DNA of 64,000 nucleotides from RYN-230 sp963844695 (GCA_963844695.1 CAWJPL010000035.1:1-64000); one strand, 5' to 3'; counted from the stretch's first letter, positions 7,398 to 16,711 are shown. A program made the numbers and translations. The notes: generated by a model from the sequence alone, not told the origin.

Positions 7398-10232
7398 TTA
7401 GCTACAGCACAGGTGAGCTACAGCCAGCTTAGTCACCACTAAGTATAAGCCTGACGCGGCTAAGACACGGCTGACCGACGTGCCGACGTCGGACAGCGCC
7501 CGGCGGAGCTCCTTGCGGGAGCTGATCCCGAGCTTTCCGAACACCTTGCTCAGGTGCCACTCCACCGTGCGCGGACTGAGGAAGAGCTGGGCCCCGATCT
7601 CCGGGTTCGTCTGCCCGCCGGCGGCCAGCCGCGCGACCTGGACCTCCTGCGGGGTCAGCTCGTCGAGCGTCTCGACCGTACGCTTACGCACCGTCTCGCC
7701 GGTGGCCAGCAGCTCGCGCCGGGCCCGCTCGGCGAACGCCTCCATGCCGATGTCCGAGAGCATCACGTACGCGACTCGCAGCTGCTCGCGAGCGTCGGCG
7801 CGACGGTGCTCGCGCCGCAGCCATTCGCCGTACAGAAGGTGCGCGCGGGCCAGCGTCGCACAGATCTTGATGCGCGACAGCCGTTCGATCGCCTCCTGGT
7901 AGAGCCGCTCGGCCGCACCCCCCTCGGCCAGCATCGCCGCCGTGCGCGCGTGGGTCCCAAGCGCCCAGTCCGTGCCGGCGGCCTGCGTTATCTCAGCGAG
8001 CTGGGCCAGCGGACCGGCCGCGCGGTCCGCTTGGCCGCTGCGCGCGGCGCCCTCAATCAGCTCCGCCAGCAGCCAGATCGACGGCCCCAGCCCGCGCGCG
8101 GCCTCGGTGGCCCGCTCGGCCGCGGCCAGGGCGTCCTCGTATCGGCCGAGCCCGTTATAGCGGATCGCGCTGCCCCAGTCGTTGGCCACGAGCCAGAGCC
8201 CTTCGCCGCGCCGCAGCACATCCTCCCGTCGCTCCTCGATGAGGGCCAGCGCCACGGCGTCCCGTCCCCGCCAGTTCTCCAGCACGATCGAGGTGCGCAG
8301 CGTCAGGTGACTACCAGTGGCCTCGACGACGGCGTCTGACTCGGCGGCCAGCGACATCGCCGCCTCGGTCCGGCCTGAGAACAGCTCGACGAGCACCCGG
8401 TCGGTGAGCGCGAGGGGCAGCGCGGAGAACGCGCCGGCCCGGCGCGCGACATCGAGATGGCGCGCGGTGAGTTCGTCCCACGCCTCATCGTCGGCCAGCG
8501 CCCGGGCTACCCGGCAGGCCAGCCACAGCCAGCGCAGCTCGTCCTCCTCGGAGAGCGGCTCGTCCCGGAACGCGCGCAGCGCGACCTTCAACGCCGGCGC
8601 CCCTTTGACGTAGCCTTCCCGGGTGAGGAGGGCGAGCCCGTCCAGCAGCAGATCGCAGGCGCGCGCGGAGGGCTCCCAGTGAGCGGCCAGAACGGCCGCG
8701 GCGACCTCGCGGGCGTCGCCTCCGCGCACGAGGCGGTCGGCGGAGAACGCAGCTGCGAACGCCTCGAGGTAGGTCTCGCGGGCGAGCCTAGGCTCTAGCG
8801 GTTCGAGCCGCCTGGCCGCCTCGAGCAGCAGGGGCGGAGCATCGCGGCCGCGCGTCATGGCGAACGTGATCTGCGCGTGCAACAGCTGCGCGCGGGCTCG
8901 CTCATGCTCGTCCAGCGGCCCGGCCTGCGCCATCGCCAGCAGCCGGAGCGCGGCGTCAGGCGCGCCAGCCTGGTGCTTGCCCTGCGCGGCGAGGAGCGCA
9001 CGCTGCGCCCGGCGCCTCAGATCGGGTGTCAGCTCGGCGGCGCGCTCGTGAAAAGCCGCCCCCGCCGCCAGGCCGCCACGGGCCCGCGCCCGCCCGGCCG
9101 ATCGCTCCAGTTCGGCAGCGACGTCCTCGTCGAGCCCGGCCGCCGCCTCAGCCCGGTGCCAGGCGCGGCGATCCGGATCGGCGTCGGCGTCGGTAGCCTC
9201 GGCGAGCGCGCGGTGCACACGCCGGCGCTCCTCCGGCGTGCCAGCGCGATAGACCGCCGAGCGCACGAGCGGATGGCTGAAGCGCACCCGCGCGCCGAAG
9301 GCAACGAGTCCCAGGGCGGCTGCCGACGCGGCCGCGTCCGGCCCGACGCCGAGCCGGGCGGCTGCCCGCCACACCAGCACCGGATCCCCGACCGGCTCAG
9401 CCGCCGCGACGAGAAGCAAGAGCCGCGTCAACGGCGGGAGCGGCGCGAGCCGCTCCCGGAAGCTCTGCTCGATCCGTCCCGGCACCGCCGGGGCGCCGGA
9501 CAGCCCGAACCCGCCCGCGAGCTCGGCGGGTGTCCGGCCACGCGGCAGCTCAAGCAGGGCCAGCGGGTTGCCACGCGTCTCGGCCACGATCCGGTCACGC
9601 ACCCGCTCATCGAGCGGACCGGCGAGCACTGTCCCGAGCAGCTCCTGCGCGTCAGCGTCGTCCAGCCCGCCCACGGCGAGCTCCGGCAGGCCCTCAAGAT
9701 GCTGCTCGCCGCCTGGCTCGCGCACAGCGAAGACCAGCCCGACCGACTCCGCGCCGAGACGGCGCGCGACGAAGCCCAGCGCCTGGGCGGACGCCGCATC
9801 GAGCCACTGCGCGTCGTCCACGACGCAGACGAGCGGCCGCTTTTCCGCGACGTCGGACAGCAGACTCAGCACCGCCAGGCCGACGAGGAACCGATCCGGC
9901 GCATCGCCGTCGCGCAGACCGAACGCCGTACCGAGCGCATCACGCTGCGGGCCGGGGAGGCGCTCCAGGCGATCCTGGAACGGCGCGCACAGCTGCTGCA
10001 ACCCCGCGTACGCGAGTTCCATCTCCGACTCGACGCCAGCCGCCCGGACAACGTCGCATCCGGACGCATGTTGCACCAGGTACTCCAGCAGCGCGGTCTT
10101 CCCGGCCCCGGCGTCCCCGCACAGCACCAGCGCCCGGCTCGGACCCGTGCGCACGCTCGCCACCAGCTCATCCAGCACTGCGCACTCGCTGCGCCGGCTG
10201 AGCAGCCGCCGCGCTGGAACAGGAACCGACAT
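7398..10232 (-). CDS. LuxR-family ATPase transcriptional regulator (LAL type)
   Basis: Large regulator of 944 residues. An N-terminal AAA/NACHT-like ATPase carries Walker A GDAGAGKTALLE and Walker B LVCVVDDAQWLD. A long Ala/Leu/Arg-rich TPR-like helical middle follows. The C-terminal LuxR helix-turn-helix reads ELTPQEVQVARLAAGGQTNP and then LSPRTVEWHLSKVFGKLGIS. The start is ATG 10232 (MSVPVPARRLLSRRSE), the usual LAL beginning; upstream codons to 10403 lack family likeness. A tail of about 30 residues after the helix-turn-helix is translated across the TetR operator. The gene is divergent from the hydrolase operon at 10403 across 170 bases and is a candidate regulator of it, probably ATP-dependent and ligand-responsive. 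Confidence 0.9.
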   Translation of the reverse strand: MSVPVPARRLLSRRSECAVLDELVASVRTGPSRALVLCGDAGAGKTALLEYLVQHASGCDVVRAAGVESEMELAYAGLQQLCAPFQDRLERLPGPQRDALGTAFGLRDGDAPDRFLVGLAVLSLLSDVAEKRPLVCVVDDAQWLDAASAQALGFVARRLGAESVGLVFAVREPGGEQHLEGLPELAVGGLDDADAQELLGTVLAGPLDERVRDRIVAETRGNPLALLELPRGRTPAELAGGFGLSGAPAVPGRIEQSFRERLAPLPPLTRLLLLVAAAEPVGDPVLVWRAAARLGVGPDAAASAAALGLVAFGARVRFSHPLVRSAVYRAGTPEERRRVHRALAEATDADADPDRRAWHRAEAAAGLDEDVAAELERSAGRARARGGLAAGAAFHERAAELTPDLRRRAQRALLAAQGKHQAGAPDAALRLLAMAQAGPLDEHERARAQLLHAQITFAMTRGRDAPPLLLEAARRLEPLEPRLARETYLEAFAAAFSADRLVRGGDAREVAAAVLAAHWEPSARACDLLLDGLALLTREGYVKGAPALKVALRAFRDEPLSEEDELRWLWLACRVARALADDEAWDELTARHLDVARRAGAFSALPLALTDRVLVELFSGRTEAAMSLAAESDAVVEATGSHLTLRTSIVLENWRGRDAVALALIEERREDVLRRGEGLWLVANDWGSAIRYNGLGRYEDALAAAERATEAARGLGPSIWLLAELIEGAARSGQADRAAGPLAQLAEITQAAGTDWALGTHARTAAMLAEGGAAERLYQEAIERLSRIKICATLARAHLLYGEWLRREHRRADAREQLRVAYVMLSDIGMEAFAERARRELLATGETVRKRTVETLDELTPQEVQVARLAAGGQTNPEIGAQLFLSPRTVEWHLSKVFGKLGISSRKELRRALSDVGTSVSRVLAASGLYLVVTKLAVAHLCCS
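7428..7443. promoter_or_regulatory. TetR operator copy 3, inside the LuxR gene 3' end
   Basis: Perfect inverted repeat CTTAGT-CACC-ACTAAG with the same arms as the boxes at 6626 and 6652. It lies upstream of the TetR start at 7380 but within the last codons of the upstream LuxR-type gene. Confidence 0.75.
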
Positions 10233-10402
10233 TGCCACCAACTGAGCGTACGGCAACCCCACGTGGGCAACCGGCCCCGTGGACCCGTGCCCCCGGGATC
10301 TGGCCCCCGGGGGTCTGCACCAGTGGTTTTGCCGGGCGCGAAGGGCGGGCGTCGAGACCACGCTTGGTGGCGACACCAAGACCCGCCGGGATGGAGATTT
10401 CA

Positions 10403-11236
10403 ATGCCGTTTGTGATGGCCGGGACTGAGAACAGTGCCGGGGTCGAGATCTACTACGAAGACCACGGCAGCGGGCGGCCGGTGGTGCTGATCCACGGCTA
10501 CCCGCTCAGCGGCCGGGCGTGGGACAAGCAGGTCCCGGTGCTGCTGGACGCCGGGTACCGGGTCATCACCTATGACCGGCGGGGGTTCGGCAAGTCCAGC
10601 CAGCCCGCCACCGGCTATGACTACGACACGTTCGCCGCGGACCTGAACACGCTGCTGGAACACCTCGACCTGGACGGCGCTGTCCTGGCCGGGCATTCGA
10701 TGGGCACCGGTGAGGTGACCCGCTACCTGGCCCGGTACGGCTCAGCCCGGGTCGCCAAAGGAGTGCTGGCCGCCCCGATCCCGCCGTATCTGCTGCAGGC
10801 CGGCGACAACCCCGAAGGGGTGCCCCAGGCCTTGTTCGACGGGTTCGCCCAGGCCGCCCGCACCGACACCCCGGCGTGGATGACGGGGTTTTTGGCCAGC
10901 TTCTACAACACCGACACCCTGCTCGGCACCCTGGTCAGCGACCAGGCCCTCGCCGCCAGCTGGAACCTGGCGGTCACCGCGTCCGCGACCGCCGCGGTGG
11001 CGTGCGTCGCGACCTGGGCCACCGACTTCCGCGACGACCTGCCGAAGATCGACGTGCCCATCCTGGTCATCCAGGGCGACGCCGACCAGGTCCTGCCCCT
11101 GGACAAGACCGGCGCGCGGCTCCCCGCCCTGATCAACGACGCCCACCTCGTCGTGGTCGAAGGCGGCCCGCACGCCATCCCCTGGACCCATCCCGCCCAG
11201 GTCAACACCGCCCTGCTCAGCTTCCTGCGCAACTAA
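10403..11236 (+). CDS. Alpha/beta hydrolase, non-haem chloroperoxidase type
   Basis: Enzyme of 277 residues of the cofactor-free haloperoxidase/esterase group. Visible features are the oxyanion HGYPLSGRAWDKQ, the nucleophile GHSMGTGE, the Asp in IQGDADQVLP and the His in GGPHAIPWTHP. I chose ATG 10403 because GGAG lies six bases before it; an in-frame ATG at 10391 lacks this. It is the first gene of an operon with the DUF4331 gene (35-bp gap) and the muconolactone-isomerase-like gene. The family hydrolyses esters and, with acetate, makes peracids that halogenate organic compounds; which activity matters here is unknown. Confidence 0.9.
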   Translation: MPFVMAGTENSAGVEIYYEDHGSGRPVVLIHGYPLSGRAWDKQVPVLLDAGYRVITYDRRGFGKSSQPATGYDYDTFAADLNTLLEHLDLDGAVLAGHSMGTGEVTRYLARYGSARVAKGVLAAPIPPYLLQAGDNPEGVPQALFDGFAQAARTDTPAWMTGFLASFYNTDTLLGTLVSDQALAASWNLAVTASATAAVACVATWATDFRDDLPKIDVPILVIQGDADQVLPLDKTGARLPALINDAHLVVVEGGPHAIPWTHPAQVNTALLSFLRN

Positions 11237-11271
11237 ACCCCGGCGGCCAGCCACCACCCCCAGGAGTCACC

Positions 11272-12258
11272 ATGTCGAACCACTTCAGCGCCGACAACCT
11301 CAAGTTCCCCGGCGACGACCGCCGCCTCGACCTGACCGACGTGTTCGCCTTCCAGGCCCCGGCGCTGCACGCCCGCGGCAAGACCGTGCTGATCATGGAC
11401 TCGAACCCGACCAGCGCCCCGCCCCCGATCCAGGCCCAGGCCAAAGGCCCGGAGTTCTACCCCGGCGCGGTCTACCGGATCAACATCGACACCGACGCCG
11501 ACAACCACGCCGACATCGCGTTCACCTTCACCTTCTCCGAATACCAGAACGGCACCCAGACCGGCACCGCGTGGTATGCCACCGGCGCCGCCGCCCGCCA
11601 GCCCGAACCCGCCGGCCAGACCCTGGCCCGGGACTTCCCCGTCAGCTTCGACGCCACCCCCCGGCCGGTCCAGGCCGGCCGGGTCCGGCTGGCCGCCGGG
11701 CTGCGCAGCGACCCGTTCTTCGCCGACGTCGAAGGCGCCCTGCACGGCTTCACCTGGACCGGCCACGACGACTTCGCCGGCAACAACGTCAACTCCATCG
11801 CCCTCGAAGTCCCCCACGACATGCTCGGACCCGGGCCCGTCATCGGCGTCTGGGCCTCCATCAGCCGCCACCACGACGGCGTGCTGGAGCAGATGGACCG
11901 CGGCGGGAACCCCACCATCAACCCCTTCATCAACCCCGACGGGGAGAAAAACCTGTTCAACACCCGCCACCCCGCCGACGACGTCACCAACTACCTGGAG
12001 CCATGGTCAGCGATCCTGCAAAACGCCGGCGGCTACACCCCCGACGCCGCCAGAGCCGCCGCCCTGCAAGTCCTGCCCGACATCCTGCGCTACGACCACA
12101 CCAAACCCGCCACCTACCCCAACGGCCGCATCCTCACCGACGACGTCTACAGCCACCGCTTCGCGTGGCTCACCAACGGCAAGGTCCCGCCGTCCGGCCT
12201 CAAGCCGCACGACGACCTGCTCACCGAACTCCCCTACCTCGGCCCCCCCAACCCCTAA
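11272..12258 (+). CDS. DUF4331 family protein
   Basis: Protein of 328 residues with the DUF4331 layout: an N-terminal LDLTDVFAFQ segment, a YRINIDTDADNHADIAF strand pair and a C-terminal region with TDDVYSHRFAWLTNG. Proteins of this family are largely beta-rich and of unknown function, often next to redox or hydrolase genes. ATG 11272 is preceded by AGGAG at good spacing. No signal peptide is evident, although some relatives are secreted. It is the second gene of the 10403-12991 operon. Confidence 0.85.
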   Translation: MSNHFSADNLKFPGDDRRLDLTDVFAFQAPALHARGKTVLIMDSNPTSAPPPIQAQAKGPEFYPGAVYRINIDTDADNHADIAFTFTFSEYQNGTQTGTAWYATGAAARQPEPAGQTLARDFPVSFDATPRPVQAGRVRLAAGLRSDPFFADVEGALHGFTWTGHDDFAGNNVNSIALEVPHDMLGPGPVIGVWASISRHHDGVLEQMDRGGNPTINPFINPDGEKNLFNTRHPADDVTNYLEPWSAILQNAGGYTPDAARAAALQVLPDILRYDHTKPATYPNGRILTDDVYSHRFAWLTNGKVPPSGLKPHDDLLTELPYLGPPNP

Positions 12259-12394
12259 CCACCAGGCGCTAACCCAGCGCCAGTCCCCTGGCCCCGCGTG
12301 CCGCCCCAGCGGCACGCGGAGCCAGGCGGCAAAACGCAGAGAAGGTGAGACACGAACACCCGCAGCACGGCCGCCGCCCCAGGAGGCGCTCACC

Positions 12395-12991
12395 GTGGAA
12401 TACCTCGTTGACATGACCACCCACGTCCCAGACCGAACCCCACCACAAGCCATCGACGACATCCGCACCCGCGAACGCAAGCGCTCACAACAGCTCGCGT
12501 CCCAAGGCCACCTGCTCCGCCTGTGGCACCCGCCGCTCCAGCCGGGTCAATGGCGGAGCCTCGCACTGTTCGCCTGCGACGACAGCGACGACCTCAAGAG
12601 AATCCTCACCACGATGCCGCCGCACGCCTGGCGCACCGATGAGGTCACCCCGCTCAGCCGGCACCCGAACGACCCGGCACTAGAGGTCCGCCTGGAAACC
12701 ACGGAGTTTCTGACCACCTTCACCCTGACCGTCCCGGAGGGCACGCCTGTCCAGGCGGTAGAGCACACCAACGCCCGCGCGGCGGAACGCGTGCACCAGC
12801 TGGCTGGGCAGGGATACCTGGCGCGGCTGTGGACGCTGCCGGGCGAGGGGCGCTCGCTGGGCCTCTGGCAAACCCAGGACGCGGCCGAGATGCAGGCGAT
12901 CTTGATATCGCTCCCGCTGGGTTCCTGGGTGATCGTGCAGACCAGGCCGCTCACCCGGCATCCCGACGACCCCGCGACAGCCAAGACCTGA
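12395..12991 (+). CDS. Tandem muconolactone-isomerase-like protein
   Basis: Protein of 198 residues made of two copies of a roughly 90-residue MIase-like ferredoxin fold. Copy 1 runs from EYLVDMTTHVPDRTP to VTPLSRHPNDPA. Copy 2 runs from EFLTTFTLTVPEGTP to TRPLTRHPDDPA. Each has the R-x-RA/ER helix and a LxRLW strand. Usual family members are single-domain and act as oligomers; a fused dimer is less common. The GTG start at 12395 follows AGGAGG by eight bases. It is last in the operon with the haloperoxidase-like and DUF4331 genes. Catalysis on muconolactone itself is not assured, because no other beta-ketoadipate genes are nearby. Confidence 0.8.
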   Translation: MEYLVDMTTHVPDRTPPQAIDDIRTRERKRSQQLASQGHLLRLWHPPLQPGQWRSLALFACDDSDDLKRILTTMPPHAWRTDEVTPLSRHPNDPALEVRLETTEFLTTFTLTVPEGTPVQAVEHTNARAAERVHQLAGQGYLARLWTLPGEGRSLGLWQTQDAAEMQAILISLPLGSWVIVQTRPLTRHPDDPATAKT

Positions 12992-13162
12992 CCGGCCCCG
13001 CCCGCGCTGTACTGAGCGCGACAGAAACGCCGCCCGAAAAAAGGGCGCATTCCCGTCCGCTTAGCTAAATGTGGCTTATGTCAATGGTCATGGATTAGTT
13101 GACGCCTGGCCAGGAACTGGTAAATGCTTGGGGCTCAAGCATCCAAGTGTCGGGGGGCCGGG

Positions 13163-14570
13163 ATGCGCACAATTCCACTCATACTCATTGCGGGCTGCGC
13201 GGCAGCGGCTGCATCGTTTCCATCGGCGTCGCTCGCTAGCGCTACGACTCCTGTGGATGGCAGCCACCCTCGGCTGATTACCAATTTGCCCGCGGCGGCC
13301 GCCGATCCCCGGCCGGCCGGCCAGCACATCAAGCTCGCGGTCATCCGCCGCCTGGCCAGCGATCAGAAGCACCTGATCGGCTCGATGTTCGTCAACCCCG
13401 GCGGCCCCGGTGAAAGCGGCGTGGACCTGGTCCGGAATCCGGAGTCGGGTAATGCGCTCAGCGCTTGGGGTGGCGGCCGGTTCAACCTTGTGGGCTGGGA
13501 CCCCCGGGGAACGAACGGAAGCGACCCGGTGCGGTCAGGTCAGCGGGCAGCTGCTGAACAACATCTCCACCGAAGACACCGCCCGTGACCTCAACTACCT
13601 GCGCCAGCTCGTCGGGGACCGGGTCCTCACCTACGTGGGCTTGTCCTACGGCACCATCATCGGTCAGACCTACGCCAACATGTTCCCGACCCGGGTCCGA
13701 GCGATGCTGCTGGACGCCGTCGTCGACCAGAAAGCCTGGGTCAAGAGCGCAGAGGTGAGGAACGCCGTCAACGTCGGGGCAGCCGACGGTGTCTTCGCGC
13801 AGTTCGTGGCGCTCTGCCAGGGCGCCGGTCCGGCACGCTGCACGCTCGCCTGCCACCCCGAGACCGTGGCCCAGCGCGTCGCGCGCCTGTTCCAGCAGGC
13901 GCGGCGCGCGCCGATCCCGGCTCCGCGCGCACACCCGCCCGGCGTGCTCAGCTACAGCGACCTGCTGCTGACGACGTTCCAGCCACTGCGGTCTCCGGAG
14001 GCGTGGCCCCAGTACGCCCGGGAACTCGACGCGGCGGTCAGCGGCGACGCCTCTGCCCTGGAGACCGCAGCGCGCCAGATGCAGACCCCAGCGGCATTTT
14101 CCAAGGCGACGACGTCGGCCGCGATCCAGTGCCTGGACGGTCCCGCCAGCGAGCCGGTCAGCGCGTGGCCCAGGGTCATCGGGCACCTCACGCACGTGGG
14201 CAAGCTGTGGGGTCCATTCCTGGGCTGGGCGCAATGGGCTCCGTGCGCGGCGAACTGGCCCGGGCACGCCACCGAGCGCTACACCGGCCCGTGGAACGCC
14301 AAGACCAAGACCCCGATCCTGTTCGTCAACAACGTGTACGACCCAGCCACCGGCTACTCCAACGCCCAGCGCGCTGAGCGCCTGCTGGGCAACGCGGTGC
14401 TGCTCACCGTGGCCAGCTACGGACACCCGAGCTATCAGCTGCCCAGCAAGTGCACAGACAAATGGAGAGTCCGCTACCTCGTGCATCTCAGCACCCCGCC
14501 ACCGGGGACGGTCTGTGGAGCACAGGCCCCGTTCCAACCCGGCTCCTCGGAGCTACCCGTCACCCCGTAA
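13163..14570 (+). pseudogene. Broken secreted S33/TAP-like hydrolase (internal deletion and frameshift)
   Basis: The first frame, from ATG 13163, encodes a signal peptide and the N-terminal part through VNPGGPGESG and WDPRGTNGSDPVR, then stops at 13588. The second frame, joined near 13530, continues with CGQVSGQLLNNISTEDTARD, the nucleophile GLSYGT, the Asp in NNVYDPATG and the His in ASYGHPSY. In intact relatives roughly 35-45 codons lie between PVRC and RRCGQVSG. Here the two RC-coding stretches are fused at CGGTGCGG, which is consistent with a deletion between short repeats that also changed the frame. All triad residues fall in the second part, but no start would export it. A related intact gene is at 3863-5932. 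Confidence 0.8.
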
Positions 14571-14629
14571 CCCCGCCGCCGACGGTCTGCCCGGTTGTTC
14601 AGTTGAACAGGTTGGGCTGGGCTCCCAGA

Positions 14630-15100
14630 TCAGAAGGAAAGCATTCCACTGACCAAGGCGCGCCAGGTGACGGGGCCGACGATGCCGTCCACGGTGACCG
14701 ACGGGATGTCCTGGTGGAGGGCCTGCTGGAAGTCGCGGACGGCGGCGTTGGTCTTGGGCCCGAAGATCCCGTCCACTTGCAGGCCCTTACTCGGGTCGCC
14801 GGACAGGTTGCGGAACTGGAACTCCTCCTGGACCCCGCGGACGGCGTCGCCCTGGCTGCCCTGCCTGACCGTGACGATCAGCGCCGACCAGGTGTTAGGG
14901 CCGACGATGCCATCGACGGTCAGGTCCTTCTGCTGCTGGAAGGCGCGGACGGCAGCGTCGGTGCTGGGTCCGAAGATGCCGTCCACGGTGAGGTTGCGGC
15001 CGCGGTCCCGCAGCAGGTACTGCAGGGTCTTGACCGGATGCTGGTGGTCACCCCTGCGGACGAGCGGCCATGGGCTGATCGTGACGGCGGTTGCGGTCAT
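14630..15100 (-). CDS. Double peptidoglycan-binding domain protein
   Basis: Protein of 156 residues built of two PG_binding_1-type three-helix domains. Domain 1 has LTVDGIFGPSTDAAVRAFQQ; domain 2 has LQVDGIFGPKTNAAVRDFQQ. Extra VDGIVGP(N/V)TWxAL units follow each, so four copies of the VDGI(F/V)GP motif are visible. No signal peptide or catalytic domain is present, which is odd for a wall-binding protein; it may be exported by another route or act in spore or cell-wall contexts. The start at ATG 15100 follows GAGGAGGAG closely. Binding to peptidoglycan is inferred from the domain only. Confidence 0.85.
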   Translation of the reverse strand: MTATAVTISPWPLVRRGDHQHPVKTLQYLLRDRGRNLTVDGIFGPSTDAAVRAFQQQKDLTVDGIVGPNTWSALIVTVRQGSQGDAVRGVQEEFQFRNLSGDPSKGLQVDGIFGPKTNAAVRDFQQALHQDIPSVTVDGIVGPVTWRALVSGMLSF

Positions 15101-15267
15101 CGGCTCCTCCTCGCGTGGCGTGGACAAACGACCCGCCGCTGAGCGGTCGGCCACCAGCTATAGCGAGTCCTCCGTCCTCACCGATCTGAATACGCACCCG
15201 CGGAGGCGGGCTGCAGGCGATGTGCAGTTTCCATGGAAAGCCCCCGCGCCGAGAGCCGGCACCGCGC

Positions 15268-15996
15268 CTAAGTGCGTCCTGCGCTTCGTTTGACTAGGCG
15301 GAAGAAAAGGAAACCTGACCTGGTCCGGAGCTTGTCGTAAGCTTGCGGGTCCTGCTGTTGGAGGGAAGGCAGCGGCGCTGGCTCGACCAGCCTGTCGATG
15401 ACGAAGCCGGCACTGCTGATGGCCGCGGTGATCGCGGTCAGCGGTCTGCGCCAGAACGTGACCTCATACGGCTGGCCGCCCTTGTTCCAGGTCTCGGTGA
15501 CCTGCATGACTTTGAAGCAGTCGTCGCGGCTGTGCTGCTGCCAGTCCATCGCCGGGTGATGGGTAGAGAACACCGCCGCGCCATCGGGCTCAAGAACCCG
15601 GTAGAACTCAGCAAGCGGCCCTGTCCAGTCGGCCAGATAGTGCATCACAAGTGATGCGACCACCAGGTCGGCGCTAGCGTCGGCGGCGAAGTCCAGAGGT
15701 TCCGCCAGGTCGGCGTTGAGGATGCGGGCTCGGTCGCCGAGGCGGTCGGTGGCCAGGCGGACCATCTCCGGGCTCACGTCGATTGCTGTCACCCTCGCGC
15801 CGCTGTCGACGAGCCAGGCAGTGAGGGCGCCCGGTCCGCACCCGGCTTCCAGCACCCGCTGCCCGGTTACATCGCCGATCAGTGCGATAGTGCCGGGCCG
15901 CTCATAGCAGGCATTAAAGGGCCCCTCGTCGTTCGCGGCCCGGTATGCCGTGCCCATGGCGTCATACTGGCTGGCAGCTAGTTCGCCGTCTCGCAT
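15268..15996 (-). CDS. Class I SAM-dependent methyltransferase
   Basis: Enzyme of 242 residues with motif I VLEAGCGPGALTAWL, the acidic strand-2 end TAIDVSPEM, motif II DLVVASLVMHYLADW and a C-terminal half typical of Methyltransf_11 enzymes (FSTHHPAMDW, TFWRRPLTAI). The start at ATG 15996 is preceded by GGGGAACC. Its neighbour on the same strand at 16019 is a small membrane protein gene 22 bp upstream, so the two may be co-transcribed. The substrate is unknown. Confidence 0.85.
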   Translation of the reverse strand: MRDGELAASQYDAMGTAYRAANDEGPFNACYERPGTIALIGDVTGQRVLEAGCGPGALTAWLVDSGARVTAIDVSPEMVRLATDRLGDRARILNADLAEPLDFAADASADLVVASLVMHYLADWTGPLAEFYRVLEPDGAAVFSTHHPAMDWQQHSRDDCFKVMQVTETWNKGGQPYEVTFWRRPLTAITAAISSAGFVIDRLVEPAPLPSLQQQDPQAYDKLRTRSGFLFFRLVKRSAGRT

Positions 15997-16018
15997 TGGT
16001 TCCCCGTCGGTCGGACAC

Positions 16019-16570
16019 CTACGTCGCCTGCTGGCCGTTGTAATACCAGAGCGCCGATGTGTACCAGAGCACGCCGAGGACGGTGGCGAGCGTCCCGCCG
16101 GCCACAGGCAGGACCCATCCGGGCAGCCGCCGGCTGCGCACAAGAAGTACCTTCGCGACGAACGCGCCGTAGAAGAAACAACCAGCGATCGAGTGGATCG
16201 CGACCCTGAGGCTCGTGAGTTGCACGCCGTAGGCGATCAGGCAGTGCATGGCGACCGGCAGCGTGAGCGCGAACAGGCAGAAGCCGACCACCCTGTGCGT
16301 CAGCCGCACCCGGCGCGGCGGCGCCCCCACCAGCGGCAGCTTGCGATACATCCAAAGCGCGAGCAGCACCTGGAGGGCGGCCAGTCCCAGCGCAATGGTC
16401 GCCAGCCCGGACTTCAGGGCGAACGCGTCCACCCCGAACATGACCTGGCTGTAGTCCGGCTGATGCAGCCTGCCCGCCACGTATAGCGCGACGGCGACCC
16501 CCGCAGCCAGCAGTCCTATCCACGTCAGGCGCCAGGCGGCGGGCTTGCCGTAGGAATCCGGTGGTGTCAT
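16019..16570 (-). CDS. Small multi-pass membrane protein, cytochrome b561/DUF6529-like
   Basis: Integral membrane protein of 183 residues with about five hydrophobic helices. Conserved-looking His residues lie inside or at the edge of three of them (LTHRVVGFCLF, AMHCLIAYG, AIHSIAGCFFYGAF), an arrangement that could bind haem as in b561-like proteins. I recall actinobacterial DUF6529 proteins of this size and style, but the assignment is from memory. It precedes the methyltransferase gene with a 22-bp gap. Haem binding is an inference from the His pattern. Confidence 0.65.
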   Translation of the reverse strand: MTPPDSYGKPAAWRLTWIGLLAAGVAVALYVAGRLHQPDYSQVMFGVDAFALKSGLATIALGLAALQVLLALWMYRKLPLVGAPPRRVRLTHRVVGFCLFALTLPVAMHCLIAYGVQLTSLRVAIHSIAGCFFYGAFVAKVLLVRSRRLPGWVLPVAGGTLATVLGVLWYTSALWYYNGQQAT

Positions 16571-16682
16571 GCCAAACCGCCTCGTCCGCTGCCAGTACCC
16601 GTGTATACGGATCGCTCACTCTGACCACGACTGCATACCCGCCCAGGTTCATGCCGCCGAGGAAGCGCTGGGCACTAGGCAA

Positions 16683-16711
16683 GTCGAACCGTTGACCGTC
16701 CGCTTTTCCGG
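16683..16711 (-). repeat. Decayed tRNA-Phe 3'-half (putative ancient att site)
   Basis: The plus strand reads GTCGAACCGTTGACC then GTCCGCTTTTCCGG. The intact tRNA reads GTCGAACCGCCGACC then TTCCGCTTTTCAGG. Only a few positions differ. The copy is followed by the same GGGTTCT as the fragment at 47541, so this is not chance similarity. Confidence 0.6.

Noticed and set aside
9530..10201. Long plus-strand frames over the LuxR-type ATPase gene
   Set aside because: Arg/Pro-rich shadow frames without domain signals, opposite Walker motifs on the minus strand.
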